A DNA stretch of 64,000 nucleotides from the NCBI GenBank assembly GCA_027623295.1, contig JAQBXR010000011.1:1-64000 (forward strand), read 5' to 3'. The notes below the pieces were generated by a model. That model had not been told where the DNA came from and did not search any database. It worked only from the letters and a program-made list of their open reading frames with translations. The translations under genes and the position numbers were made by a program. The stretch comes from Planctomycetota bacterium (GTDB lineage: Bacteria; Planctomycetota; UBA1135). Of the stretch, positions 25,678 to 33,799 are shown one piece after another (the stretch's first letter is position 1; every line of letters starts with the position of its first letter).

Positions 25678-25690
25678 CGGTATGATACCG
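25678..25690. promoter_or_regulatory. Palindrome between the divergent exopolysaccharide operons
   Basis: CGGTAT-G-ATACCG is a perfect 13-bp palindrome in the 88-bp region between the divergent starts at 25630 and 25719. Its place midway between the two operons makes it a candidate operator for joint control. No clear -35/-10 boxes were resolved. Confidence 0.35.
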
Positions 25691-25718
25691 CTCCCACGAC
25701 GGAGTACGTAGATACGCC

Positions 25719-26492
25719 ATGATTCGCCGCCGCAGTTTCCCCCTTTTGATGCTCGCCGCTATGCCTCTAGCATGCTCGGCATCCCCATACACAGAAGGGC
25801 CTAGCCTAGGTGAAAACCCTGGCCTGCTGCCACTGAACCTGGAGGCTGAAATCGCCAATGGTCAGTTCTTCGTGGGGCCTGAAGACAAGGTTTCCGTCAA
25901 CTTCCATTTGCACACGGAGTTGAACCGCGAGTATCGCGTGCGCACCGATGGCAGCATCTTGATGCCTTTGGTCGGCCGCATGCAAGCCAGTGGCAGTAGC
26001 CGTGAGCAGTTAGAAGATCGCATCTTGGAAGCCTACGCCGCTTACATTGTGGATCCGGTCGCTACTGTCGATATCGAATACTCACCGGAACGCAAGGTGA
26101 CCGTGCTCGGAGAAGTCGAGCGCACTTCGGTTCTTCCTTTGACCAGTCCTCGCACTACGGTGCTGGATGTCATTGCTAGTTCCGGCGGCATTGGTGTCGA
26201 TGGAGACCGCACGGGTGTTTTGATTGCGCGTCGCATTGACGGCCGCATGACAATTAAGCATTACGATTTAAATGCTTTGTTCGCGCCTGATGATCCAAAC
26301 ATGCGCACCGAAATCCCTTACGTTCAAGCTGGCGATGTGATTTACGTCCTTCGCACTTGGGAAGCGGCTTACTCTGCCAAACTTGATCTAGTTAAGGAAA
26401 CGCTACAAGCCATGACCTTTGCAGAACGCGTCATCCTCAACGGCCCACGTACCGCTGAAGCCCTTCAAGGCGATCTCGACGAAGACGGCTAA
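25719..26492 (+). CDS. Wza/GumB-type polysaccharide export lipoprotein
   Basis: A 257-aa lipoprotein (MPLACSAS signal) with the Poly_export domain (VGPEDKVSVNFHLHTELNRE, RTDGSILMPLVGRMQ) followed by one SLBB domain (KVTVLGEVERTSVLPL, TTVLDVIASSGGI). It should form the outer-membrane or periplasmic channel for polysaccharide. It begins the plus-strand operon, with the Wzz-like gene 17 bp downstream. The C-terminal amphipathic helix of classical Wza is not obvious. Confidence 0.92.
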   Translation: MIRRRSFPLLMLAAMPLACSASPYTEGPSLGENPGLLPLNLEAEIANGQFFVGPEDKVSVNFHLHTELNREYRVRTDGSILMPLVGRMQASGSSREQLEDRILEAYAAYIVDPVATVDIEYSPERKVTVLGEVERTSVLPLTSPRTTVLDVIASSGGIGVDGDRTGVLIARRIDGRMTIKHYDLNALFAPDDPNMRTEIPYVQAGDVIYVLRTWEAAYSAKLDLVKETLQAMTFAERVILNGPRTAEALQGDLDEDG

Positions 26493-26509
26493 GCTGGCCG
26501 CCCCTACCG

Positions 26510-27841
26510 GTGAACACCAATACCAAAGGTCCTTTTCAGCTCTTTTATGAGCACATCTATGTCATCGTCTTAGTGACGGCGGTGGCTGTAATTTCCGCGT
26601 ACTTTGTGACCGGTTCGATTACGCCGCAGTATCGCTCGCAAGCGCGCACCTATCTTCCTAACGCAACGGATACGGTTTCGTTGACCTCGGAAGCGGGCAA
26701 CGTGCCGAACAGTCCATTGCTGCCTACTGCAAACCCGGACTTCCAGTCTTCGTTGCTGGGTGTTTTGAATGCAGCTGACACTCGCATTCTGGTGGCATCG
26801 AATGTGCCAGAGCGCGATAGTGAGTGGCTGAAGAAAAACGTTGAGTTTAAGATTGACCGCTACAACCTGATTACGATTACGGCGTTTGACCCCGAGCCGA
26901 AGATGGCGCTTAAGGTGGCCAATGAGTATCTGCGCGCCTTCACCAACAAGATCGATGACACGACGAAACAGCGTGCGGACGGTCGCCAAGCAACCTTCGC
27001 TGCCGGAATCACCACCAGCTCCAAAGAGCTGAAGGGACTTGAGGCTGGGCGTCTAGATTTCATGCGTGAGCATGGTGCAATTGACTTCACCAGCGAGCTT
27101 GCTGAGCTGAACAGTCGCCAGATTGAATATCAAAACCGCATCACTTCTAACATAACCACCTTGGCTGGTTTGGTAGCGCAGCGCATTACCATGCAGAGCT
27201 TGTTAGAGGCGCGGCCTGAAACTGCCGAGACTTCCTCCACCCTGGTGAACAACCCGTTGTTGGAAGAGCTCAAGCGCAACCTTTCCACTGCAAACCGTGA
27301 ACGCGTTGGTTTGGCTCTGCAGTTCACCCCTAACCATCCAGATGTGATTGCGAAGGAAAAGGAAATCGATTCCATCGGTGCTGAGATTGCGCTCATGGAA
27401 GAGATTGTGCGCGGCTCCTCGACTCTCGGCCCAGATGCTCTGCACGAAGACTTGCAAACGCGCTTGGTCGATTTAGATTTGCGCGTGGCTGCTCTCACCA
27501 AACAAGGTGAGCTCTATGAAGATGTCCTGGAGACTACCAAGGCGCGTCGCTTGGAGCTGAGCTTGCTACAAGTGGAGTTGGAAGCCATGGATGCACGCAT
27601 CAATAACGTGCGCCAAACCCTGACGAACTACCGTGACCGCAAAGCGGAACTCGACATTTACCTTTCACGGAATCCGACATTCTTGCTCACGCCAGAATTA
27701 CCCGTGGAAGCAGCCATGCCATACTTGCCTATTCTGTGGGTAAACCTTTTGGTTGCGGCAATCCTCGGTCTTTCCATCTCCATCGTCTTGGTGCTCATCA
27801 TGGCGCAAGCGAATGCATCGCAGGAGAAAAACCTGTGGTAA
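26510..27841 (+). CDS. Second Wzz/GumC-type polysaccharide co-polymerase
   Basis: A 443-aa protein with terminal membrane helices (IYVIVLVTAVAVISAYFV; LPILWVNLLVAAILGLSISIVLVLI) and a coiled-coil periplasmic region with FTPNHPDVIAKEKEI, the part that often reads as F-x-x-x-H-P in this family. No kinase domain. It partners with the Wza-like protein before it. The start is GTG at 26510. The last 7 bp overlap the next small membrane gene. Confidence 0.87.
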   Translation: MNTNTKGPFQLFYEHIYVIVLVTAVAVISAYFVTGSITPQYRSQARTYLPNATDTVSLTSEAGNVPNSPLLPTANPDFQSSLLGVLNAADTRILVASNVPERDSEWLKKNVEFKIDRYNLITITAFDPEPKMALKVANEYLRAFTNKIDDTTKQRADGRQATFAAGITTSSKELKGLEAGRLDFMREHGAIDFTSELAELNSRQIEYQNRITSNITTLAGLVAQRITMQSLLEARPETAETSSTLVNNPLLEELKRNLSTANRERVGLALQFTPNHPDVIAKEKEIDSIGAEIALMEEIVRGSSTLGPDALHEDLQTRLVDLDLRVAALTKQGELYEDVLETTKARRLELSLLQVELEAMDARINNVRQTLTNYRDRKAELDIYLSRNPTFLLTPELPVEAAMPYLPILWVNLLVAAILGLSISIVLVLIMAQANASQEKNLW

Positions 27842-28107
27842 AAGTCGCCGATCGTCCTGAGTTCGCCGAAATCCCTGAGTCGTTTCGTGAAGTCATTGCA
27901 CTTGACGTTCGCGCAAAGGCATTCGAGGTTTTGCACGGTGAAGCTGTTGCGCGCAAAGATTTATCCGCAGCTCCAAACACTCAGTTTGACAAGATGCCGG
28001 GCCGCGTGGTTCGCTTCATTCTCTTCCTTGGCGTCGGTGGAACGGTTGGCGTGATAGCTTGCCTCATCGCCATCTACGTGATGCGTATCCTAGTCACAAT
28101 CCTCTGA
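27835..28107 (+). CDS. Small single-helix membrane protein in the export operon
   Basis: A 90-aa protein beginning at GTG 27835 (overlapping the Wzz stop as GTGGTAA) with an acidic N-terminal half and one C-terminal membrane segment (FILFLGVGGTVGVIACLIAIYVM). No recognised family. It overlaps the next gene as TGATG. Tight coupling with wza and wzz suggests an accessory role in export, perhaps as a membrane adaptor. A start further upstream would overlap the Wzz gene heavily and is less likely. Confidence 0.65.
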   Translation: MVKVADRPEFAEIPESFREVIALDVRAKAFEVLHGEAVARKDLSAAPNTQFDKMPGRVVRFILFLGVGGTVGVIACLIAIYVMRILVTIL

Positions 28108-28517
28108 TGGCTACCTACAAAGAAATCGCCGACCGCAAGCTCAAGTTGATCGAACGTTATCGCTCGGCCTTGCTGGAAGAAGTCCTCGAATCAGAACGCG
28201 CCGAAGCTTTGGTGCAGGCTGAAGAGGAACGCTTTGCTTGGAAGAGTGACTTCCGCACACGCGATGAAATCAACCAGCTCTACAAAGAGCGAAAGCGTTG
28301 GGACCGCCGTTTCTTGGTAGACACCTTTGTGCTAGCCATCATGTTACTTTTGGTGGTGGCCTCCACTCCGCAGCTAGTCAACCTCGTGGCTCCAAAGGAC
28401 AACTTTCGTGGATCAGGTGAACGTCGCCCGCAAGCGGCGGCAGTCGAAGGAACACTTCCGGCAACTGAAAACGCTGGCGAGGAATCTTCCCTCCGCGAGA
28501 TCGGCTACGACAACTAA
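28107..28517 (+). CDS. Coiled-coil single-pass membrane protein in the export operon
   Basis: A 136-aa protein with an N-terminal charged helical region (KLKLIERYRSALLEEVLESE) likely to form a coiled coil, one membrane helix (FVLAIMLLLVVASTPQLVNLV) and a polar periplasmic tail. It starts at ATG 28107 within TGATG of the previous gene and is the last gene of the plus-strand exopolysaccharide operon. No family recognised; its last codon is 2 bp from the convergent DjlA-like stop. Confidence 0.65.
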   Translation: MATYKEIADRKLKLIERYRSALLEEVLESERAEALVQAEEERFAWKSDFRTRDEINQLYKERKRWDRRFLVDTFVLAIMLLLVVASTPQLVNLVAPKDNFRGSGERRPQAAAVEGTLPATENAGEESSLREIGYDN

Positions 28518-28518
28518 C

Positions 28519-29301
28519 CTAGAGGTCGCGCTCTTTTTTGACGCGTGACCAAGCATCGTTAATCGCTGCCATCTTGTCGTTGGCGTACTGCATAAACTCT
28601 TCCGGCAGCCCTTTAGACTGGAGAGTGTCCGGGTGGTACTCACGCACTAACTTGCGATGAGCACTTTTGACTTCTGCGTCCGTAGCGCTTGGGGTAACCC
28701 CAAGAATCTCATAAGCCGACGAAGCCGTTGGCGCTGCGCCGTGTTGCGCGTCAAAGGTGGCCTTGCAAGCTTGGTAGTCAGCAGCAGACATGCCGAAGTC
28801 CCGGCTGATGCCTTGAATGAGGATTTCCTCCGCTTCATGCAAAAGCCCATCTGCCAAGGCCACTGCAAGCAAAATACCCACGATGTCATGCAGACGTTCT
28901 GGTTGCGCGCGGAAAAGGCTGCGAATTTGATGGGTGAACTCAGAGACTGGCGTGCTCGTGGCGCGCGCCTCATTAAACACCTTGGCCGCAATGCGACGAT
29001 CTTCTACCGATAGGCGTAGGGATTGCTGCAGGAAGGCATCGAAAGCCAGGATTTCATTTTGAGTAACTTTGCCATCGGCCTTTGCAACCTTGGCAGCAAG
29101 CGTGGTTAAGGCCACGGCAAAGACCATTTGCATATCCCGCTCCGAAGGACGAGCAGAAACGCGACGTGCAGCACCACCATATGGGTTGGTGTTCAGGTTA
29201 CCGCTCGAAACATTCGAGCCCACGGCAGCGCCCAAAATGGCACCCATCGGTCCAAAAATTCCACCAACCAATCCCCCGACAATGGCTCCAAAGATTCCCA
29301 T
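28519..29301 (-). CDS. DjlA-like protein: glycine-zipper, TerB-like and J domain
   Basis: A 260-aa protein. The first 30 residues form a glycine-zipper membrane-type segment (GAIVGGLVGGIFGPMGAILG), residues about 60-180 are a TerB-like helical domain (AKVAKADGKVTQNEILAFD, ALADGLLHEAEEILI), and the end is a J domain with the DnaK-stimulating HPD (REYHPDTLQSKG). This is the order seen in DjlA co-chaperones. It should recruit DnaK to membrane-associated clients. It is convergent with the polysaccharide operon. Confidence 0.87.
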   Translation of the reverse strand: MGIFGAIVGGLVGGIFGPMGAILGAAVGSNVSSGNLNTNPYGGAARRVSARPSERDMQMVFAVALTTLAAKVAKADGKVTQNEILAFDAFLQQSLRLSVEDRRIAAKVFNEARATSTPVSEFTHQIRSLFRAQPERLHDIVGILLAVALADGLLHEAEEILIQGISRDFGMSAADYQACKATFDAQHGAAPTASSAYEILGVTPSATDAEVKSAHRKLVREYHPDTLQSKGLPEEFMQYANDKMAAINDAWSRVKKERDL

Positions 29302-29437
29302 GGGCGGGATTCTATCGGGCTTCGCGGGAATGTGGGACGCTGGTGACTATTCCTTTAAGGAGAGCGCTGCGAGTGGCTCTTCCAGGAAACGCCATTCGGT
29401 TTTATTGCCAGCCAGGGAGTTGTTTAGATTTCATGGT

Positions 29438-29680
29438 TTACGTTGCCCATTCAGGAAGCACTTCAATGGTTCCGATGTTAGCGGACGGGATTTTGGCTGC
29501 CCACATGAGAGCTGGATCGAGGTCGGCCACTTCGATGGCATAAAAGCCGCCAAGCTGTTCTTTAGTTTCCGCAAATGGACCGTCGGTGTGGAGGAGGACT
29601 TCTCCATTTCGCACTTACACGCTGGTTGCAGTAGGCATTTATGGGAGATTGGGTTGCGACGCAGGGCGCCTAAGTAACGA
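29438..29680 (-). pseudogene. YCII-related (DGPF) domain remnant
   Basis: On the minus strand the frame reads VRNGEVLLHTDGPFAETKEQ and continues LGGFYAIEVADLDPALMWAA to a stop at 29438. DGPFAETKEQLGGFY is the signature of YCII-related proteins often paired with ECF sigma factors. Just before VRNGEV there is an in-frame TAA, and the expected preceding sequence (LRRNPISHKCLLQP) appears in another frame, so the gene has a frameshift and is missing most of its N-terminus. No start codon gives a whole domain. It fills much of the gap between the DjlA-like gene and the secreted protein at 29812. Confidence 0.72.
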
Positions 29681-29811
29681 TTCTGACGACTTGAGACGCG
29701 CGAGATAAAAAAAAGACGTAAAATCCATGATTTTCTTCTTCCCCTTTTTCCAATTTCCTGGTTAGGCTTGAATCCTTGGCAATATCGCCATTCACCCCTC
29801 GTTCTCGACCC

Positions 29812-30597
29812 TTGAAAAACCTGTTACTTCCCCTTTTGGCTATTGCAATAGCCGCCCCACTCACAGCGCAGACCATTGACCAGGATTCCCCTACCAATAA
29901 CGCCTGCATGGCTGGTTTTGGCCAAGTTGACCTAGCTCAGTCCTTCATTCCTGCCGCCTCGAATTCCTCCGGCGCTGGAATTTTCATGTCTACCGGTTTT
30001 GGATCTCCAGAGACTCTAACCATCGAGCTGTGGGATGCGCTTCCAACTGCAGGTGGCGTGATGATGGCTTCGGGTACTGGCGTTGCGTTCCCTGGCGCTT
30101 ACTTTGACGTGTTCTGGGCACCAGTCGCTGTGACTCCCGGCAACACCTACTTCTTAGTTTTCAGCACCACCTTTACTATGTGCTACGCGGGCGCTACGAA
30201 CAACCCGTACCCTTTCGGTCAGGTTTACGCGAACCCAGGTTTCGGAGGTTTCCCACAGTTTGATTACACCTTCCACACCTACACCGGTGGTGCTGGTGGC
30301 TTTACGCTTTCTGCGAGTGGAGTTTGCCCAGGTCCAATTCAGATCTCCCTTTCCGGTGCCTCCGCAAACGGCGCTGTAGCTTTTGCATACGGCCCAGCTG
30401 GTAGCTTCGTAATTCCATCCAGCGCTTGTGCAGGCACGAGCATCAACATTGCTAGCCCAACCCTCGCCGGCATTTTCTCTGCTGATGCAAGCGGTAACTT
30501 CTCCGTTGCACCATCCCTGCCTGCAGGTCTTTGTGGACTTACCCTACAAGCTGTCGACATGACGACTTGTGGTGTAAGTAACGCAGTGGTTCTTTAA
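29812..30597 (+). CDS. Secreted protein with planctomycete-style Cys-containing C-terminal domain
   Basis: About 261 aa from TTG 29812, which gives a clean signal peptide (LKNLLLPLLAIAIAAPLTAQ); an in-frame TTG at 29776 would add 12 residues. The first domain is beta-rich with SFIPAASNSSGAGIFMSTG and TIELWDALPT, resembling extracellular carbohydrate-binding-like folds. The last 80 residues (FTLSASGVCPGPIQISLSG, ending SNAVVL) contain three spaced Cys residues and look like the C-terminal modules found in many secreted planctomycete proteins. Function unknown. A strong terminator follows, so it is probably a single-gene unit. Confidence 0.78.
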   Translation: MKNLLLPLLAIAIAAPLTAQTIDQDSPTNNACMAGFGQVDLAQSFIPAASNSSGAGIFMSTGFGSPETLTIELWDALPTAGGVMMASGTGVAFPGAYFDVFWAPVAVTPGNTYFLVFSTTFTMCYAGATNNPYPFGQVYANPGFGGFPQFDYTFHTYTGGAGGFTLSASGVCPGPIQISLSGASANGAVAFAYGPAGSFVIPSSACAGTSINIASPTLAGIFSADASGNFSVAPSLPAGLCGLTLQAVDMTTCGVSNAVVL

Positions 30598-30614
30598 GCA
30601 ATCCCCCTGACATT

Positions 30615-30651
30615 AGCCGGGCACTTCTCAGAAGTGCCCGGCTATTTTTTT
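30615..30651 (+). terminator. Rho-independent terminator
   Basis: AGCCGGGCACTT (30615-30626) pairs perfectly with AAGTGCCCGGCT (30632-30643) around a CTCAG loop, followed by A and seven T residues. It lies 18 bp after the stop of the secreted-protein gene. Confidence 0.95.
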
Positions 30652-30690
30652 GCGTCTACTTTTTGGGCAGCTGCCAGCACGCCTGCATGA

Positions 30691-30942
30691 GCGGCGGGAT
30701 GGCTGATTGCAATTTTGGATTGCGACCACCAATGGGGCCATATGAGGGACCTCTCTGAGCTCCCCAACGTTTTGGTAGAGCGCCTGAACCATTACTTTAT
30801 GACCTATAAGCTCGCGCCAGGTAAGCCTTCCACGGTTAAGATTGGTGCGCCTTACGGCCACGAACACGCGGAAAAGGTGATTGAGGCTTCGATGGAAGAT
30901 TACCAAGAGGCCTTCCCTGCAGGCGATCGACGGAAAGGCTAA
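30691..30942 (+). pseudogene. C-terminal fragment of a soluble inorganic pyrophosphatase
   Basis: The frame between a TGA at 30688 and the stop at 30942 reads WLIAILDCDHQWGH, then DLSELPNVLVERLNHYFMTY and GAPYGHEHAEKVIEASMEDY, which matches the C-terminal third of family I inorganic pyrophosphatase. The N-terminal two thirds with the metal-binding Asp cluster are absent, and a terminator for the previous gene lies directly upstream. No start codon would give an active enzyme. A membrane pyrophosphatase at 47438 could cover the lost function. Confidence 0.7.
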
Positions 30943-31096
30943 GCGAGCTCAGCCCTTCACGTCTAAAATTTATTTTTGGGCAGGAGCCGCAGCCGGCGCA
31001 ACCTTTGTTGGCGGCTGCGGTCTCCATTGAAAAACTTATGCACGCAGAGGATCCACCAAGGGAAGGGCGCGCTATGCATGATGCGTGTCCAACTGG

Positions 31097-33256
31097 CTAC
31101 TTCTTTAGCACTTCGAAATCAGGCATCCAGCTTTCAAAAGCACCGAGCTCTTCATCGGCGAGTAGGCGGTCCTCCAGAGGCCACCCCCATTTTGCGTGAA
31201 AGGGACGTAGGTCGCGTTGCGTAGCGAGAGACATTTGGCGTACCCAAAAACTTCGCTTGGCGTCGTCATTTCGGGGTTGTTCCTCGCTAGAGAGTGCGCG
31301 TGCCGAGGCGAAGGTCCTGCGAAAAGGTTCCCACCCGAAGTGTTTCTGAATTTGTGCATAACACAATAGCGCAATACCTGGCTCCCGCTTCCAAATGGAA
31401 AAGTCCGGACCATCCTGTAGATACCTTGCCCCCGCCTTCTTTTGGTTTTGCAACCAGTCGTTTTCCCATGGCTCAATATCTGCCATCATCTGCCCGGAGT
31501 AAAGGGAGAACAAATTATTGGTGACTTCTCCAGTGCCATCGAAGGTCCACGATGGCTTTTGGCGGTTATGACCGAGCTCGTGAAAACATCCCCAGTTGCC
31601 TTTGCTTTTGAGCTCCTCAAGATCAAGTAGGACAGCAAGTTTTTTCCCTTGGTCGCGGGATTCCGCAACATCTAAGTGCATCATGATTGGATAACCGGAA
31701 TGCATGTAGCCGGCACTAATCAAAATGTCGGCCACGAAACGTTCGGGGCGTGCGGGAGGCTCTTCCGCTCCGAATAGGAACTGCGTTTCCACGACGCGAT
31801 CCCAGTAAGCCATAAGGGATGCGGGGTCCTCTAACTTGCGCACCGATGCACTTGGAACGGTGAGGATCAAGTATTGACCACGCAGCTCTGCCCATGGGCC
31901 GGGTGCATCGCGCATGGCTTTCCACATTCCCTGAGTGGTTTGACCGCTCTGCCAAAACGGAGCTGGAATCGCCCCGACAACTTGAATGTTCACCGACTCA
32001 GCGACGGCTTTCTCCTTCTGGAAATAGAGTAAGCCGCCAAAGGGGCTGGTAATGCGGGAAGTCACGGCGCCCGTCGTGGAAACCGAAGGCCAACGAGGCC
32101 AGCGATCCTTATGCCACAACTGATCGGCATGAGCGCCAATGCGATAACTCCAACCGCTCTCGGCGCCTTCCGGAAACTCCAATTTCACGACACTTCCTGG
32201 GTCTACATAAAGACCCGTCGATTGCCAGCCAAGCTTCTTTTCATCACATGCAATCATGCGTGTGACAGGTCGACTTCCTTCCGGCGAAGCTCCAGGAAAG
32301 GAGGAAGAACCCGGCGCAATCATGGGGGCGTCAGGAGTTGCATCGCGTAACCTGCGATCGACGGCAACCACAGACAGGCGCACTAACGGTGCATCTTTAA
32401 CTTTGAGTGGATGCTCTGGAGTTGGGGCAAGGGCGGCATCTAATTCAGGGAGTAAGGGCAACAGCTTGGGGAGAAGCAAAGCATCGTCGGTGGGGAGTAC
32501 GCGCAGTGCCGATTCCAAAGGTGCTAAGGACGGCGGTAAATCACCACTTGCGATTTGCGCAACAAGGTTTTGACAGTTCACACCAACGCAGGCTTCGCGG
32601 TTCACCAAAAACTCATTGTCGGCAGAAGCTCCGGCATAACCATCGGTAAACAACAAGCCAAAGGGGGCCAAGATTTGGTTCGCCGCCATGTCGGTAGTGA
32701 GGTCCCATCCATCGGAGGCGTGAATTTGTTGCCATCCCCATGGGCAAATCGCAGCTAACACAGTGCCGCCCTTAAGCACCCAATCGTGGATTGCCGCTAA
32801 AGTTTCGGGGTCTAAAGGACCGGCGCCTTCCACAATAAGTAACTGCAGAGAAGTAAATTCGGTCGCAGGCATCGGGACCACGGAATAGCCCTGTGCATCT
32901 AGCGTCTTGCGTAGGCTCATACCCCCACCACGCAAAAAGGCTACTTGACCGGGTGAGGCATCACCGCGTAACCAGTGCAAGGATGACATCATCATGCCAT
33001 CGTCCTCTTCGAAAAAGGTTGGGTTGAAATAGCCGTTGTGCGCAATTGCAAAAACGCGCCCCTTGCCCGCAGTTGCGAGCGCCGCAACGGCTTGCGCTTG
33101 TGAATCTCCCGAGGTTAATACAGCATGCGCTTGGGGACCATAAACACAAATCAAACCTGGCGCACCTGGGCGACTTAACGCATAACCATCTGATGGGAAC
33201 TCAGAAAGGGGGTCTGGAATTTGGGCAAAAAGGGTCAAGAGGGCGACAACAAGCAT
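31097..33256 (-). CDS. Peptidase M60 (enhancin-like) family protein
   Basis: A 719-aa exported protein (hydrophobic N-terminus LVVALLTLFAQIP). The C-terminal half has the gluzincin motif FHELGHNRQ with the third ligand Glu in GTGEVTNNLFSLY, typical of the M60/enhancin family, which cleaves mucin-type glycoproteins. The N-terminal 250 residues look like a GATase-like/ThuA-type fold (GKGRVFAIAHNGYFN, IHDWVLKGGTVLAAICPWGW). This matches the layout of the larger M60-like bacterial proteins. It stands alone; a role in degrading glycoproteins is inferred from the family. Confidence 0.88.
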   Translation of the reverse strand: MLVVALLTLFAQIPDPLSEFPSDGYALSRPGAPGLICVYGPQAHAVLTSGDSQAQAVAALATAGKGRVFAIAHNGYFNPTFFEEDDGMMMSSLHWLRGDASPGQVAFLRGGGMSLRKTLDAQGYSVVPMPATEFTSLQLLIVEGAGPLDPETLAAIHDWVLKGGTVLAAICPWGWQQIHASDGWDLTTDMAANQILAPFGLLFTDGYAGASADNEFLVNREACVGVNCQNLVAQIASGDLPPSLAPLESALRVLPTDDALLLPKLLPLLPELDAALAPTPEHPLKVKDAPLVRLSVVAVDRRLRDATPDAPMIAPGSSSFPGASPEGSRPVTRMIACDEKKLGWQSTGLYVDPGSVVKLEFPEGAESGWSYRIGAHADQLWHKDRWPRWPSVSTTGAVTSRITSPFGGLLYFQKEKAVAESVNIQVVGAIPAPFWQSGQTTQGMWKAMRDAPGPWAELRGQYLILTVPSASVRKLEDPASLMAYWDRVVETQFLFGAEEPPARPERFVADILISAGYMHSGYPIMMHLDVAESRDQGKKLAVLLDLEELKSKGNWGCFHELGHNRQKPSWTFDGTGEVTNNLFSLYSGQMMADIEPWENDWLQNQKKAGARYLQDGPDFSIWKREPGIALLCYAQIQKHFGWEPFRRTFASARALSSEEQPRNDDAKRSFWVRQMSLATQRDLRPFHAKWGWPLEDRLLADEELGAFESWMPDFEVLKK

Positions 33257-33271
33257 GACCCAGCTTAACCA

Positions 33272-33685
33272 CTAATCTTCGTAGCGGCTGCACATGTATT
33301 GAATGCCCGATTCCATGATCAAGTTCCAAACCTCACGCACTTCAGCGGTGTACTCCGGATCCTTTTCTTCTACCGTTTGTAGCAAAGCTTCGAGCCAATA
33401 CTCATAAAGCTGCGGGGGAATATCTAAATCCTTGCGGGAGTGACGCTCAGCCATCCGGCTCAAATATAATCCAGGATCAATCCCTGGCTGCGAGGCAAGC
33501 ATGACCATTTGCATGGATGCTTGGAGCATGCGCATTTGACGCTCCATATTGACGCGCTCAAATTTGACCCTTATCGCGTCCTTTTTACCCAGAAAGAGAT
33601 CCTAAAAGCGTTCAAAAAAAAGCGGAGCGGCCTGGCAGCGCTCAAAGCTGGAATGAAACAATTCGGTTTGGCTTTCAGGTGTCAC
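33272..33685 (-). pseudogene. Single-domain bacterial globin interrupted by an amber codon
   Basis: From GTG 33685 the frame reads TPESQTELFHSSFERC and AAPLFFERF, then TAG at 33602-33604 (codon 28), then DLFLGKKDAIRVKFERVNME and on to the stop at 33272. Family members normally have Tyr or a similar residue at the amber position (FFERFYxxFL). After it come the E-helix region (RQMRMLQASMQMVMLA), the proximal His82 (RMAERHSRKD) and the C-terminal helices (YEYWLEALLQTV, REVWNLIMESGIQYM). Total length of about 137 residues is right for a globin. A 91-aa product from ATG 33547 is possible but would lack helices A-C. A Tyr-to-amber change is one base. It is 15 bp after the M60 start. Confidence 0.75.
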
Positions 33686-33693
33686 AATTGACC

Positions 33694-33721
33694 CTGTGGG
33701 AGTCGAGCTGTGGGAGTCGAG
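33694..33721. repeat. Perfect 14-bp tandem repeat
   Basis: CTGTGGGAGTCGAG occurs twice head to tail (33694-33707 and 33708-33721), next to two copies of AATTGACCC at about 33686 and 33735. It lies in the gap between the globin remnant and the TlpA-like gene. No function can be assigned. Confidence 0.8.
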
Positions 33722-33799
33722 GCCTGAGGTAATAATTGACCCAAGCCTCATCCCCTACACCACGCAAAGGTTATCCTCGGGATTGCCAAAACCATAGCC

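Noticed and set aside
30987-31020. GC-rich hairpin CCGCAGCCG / CGGCTGCGG
   Set aside because: 9-bp stem with a 16-nt loop and no T-run, between the pyrophosphatase remnant and the M60 gene; not a convincing terminator or regulatory RNA.
33602-33604. TAG in the globin as pyrrolysine
   Set aside because: The site is a structural aromatic position, not a catalytic one, and nothing in the window suggests pyrrolysine genes.
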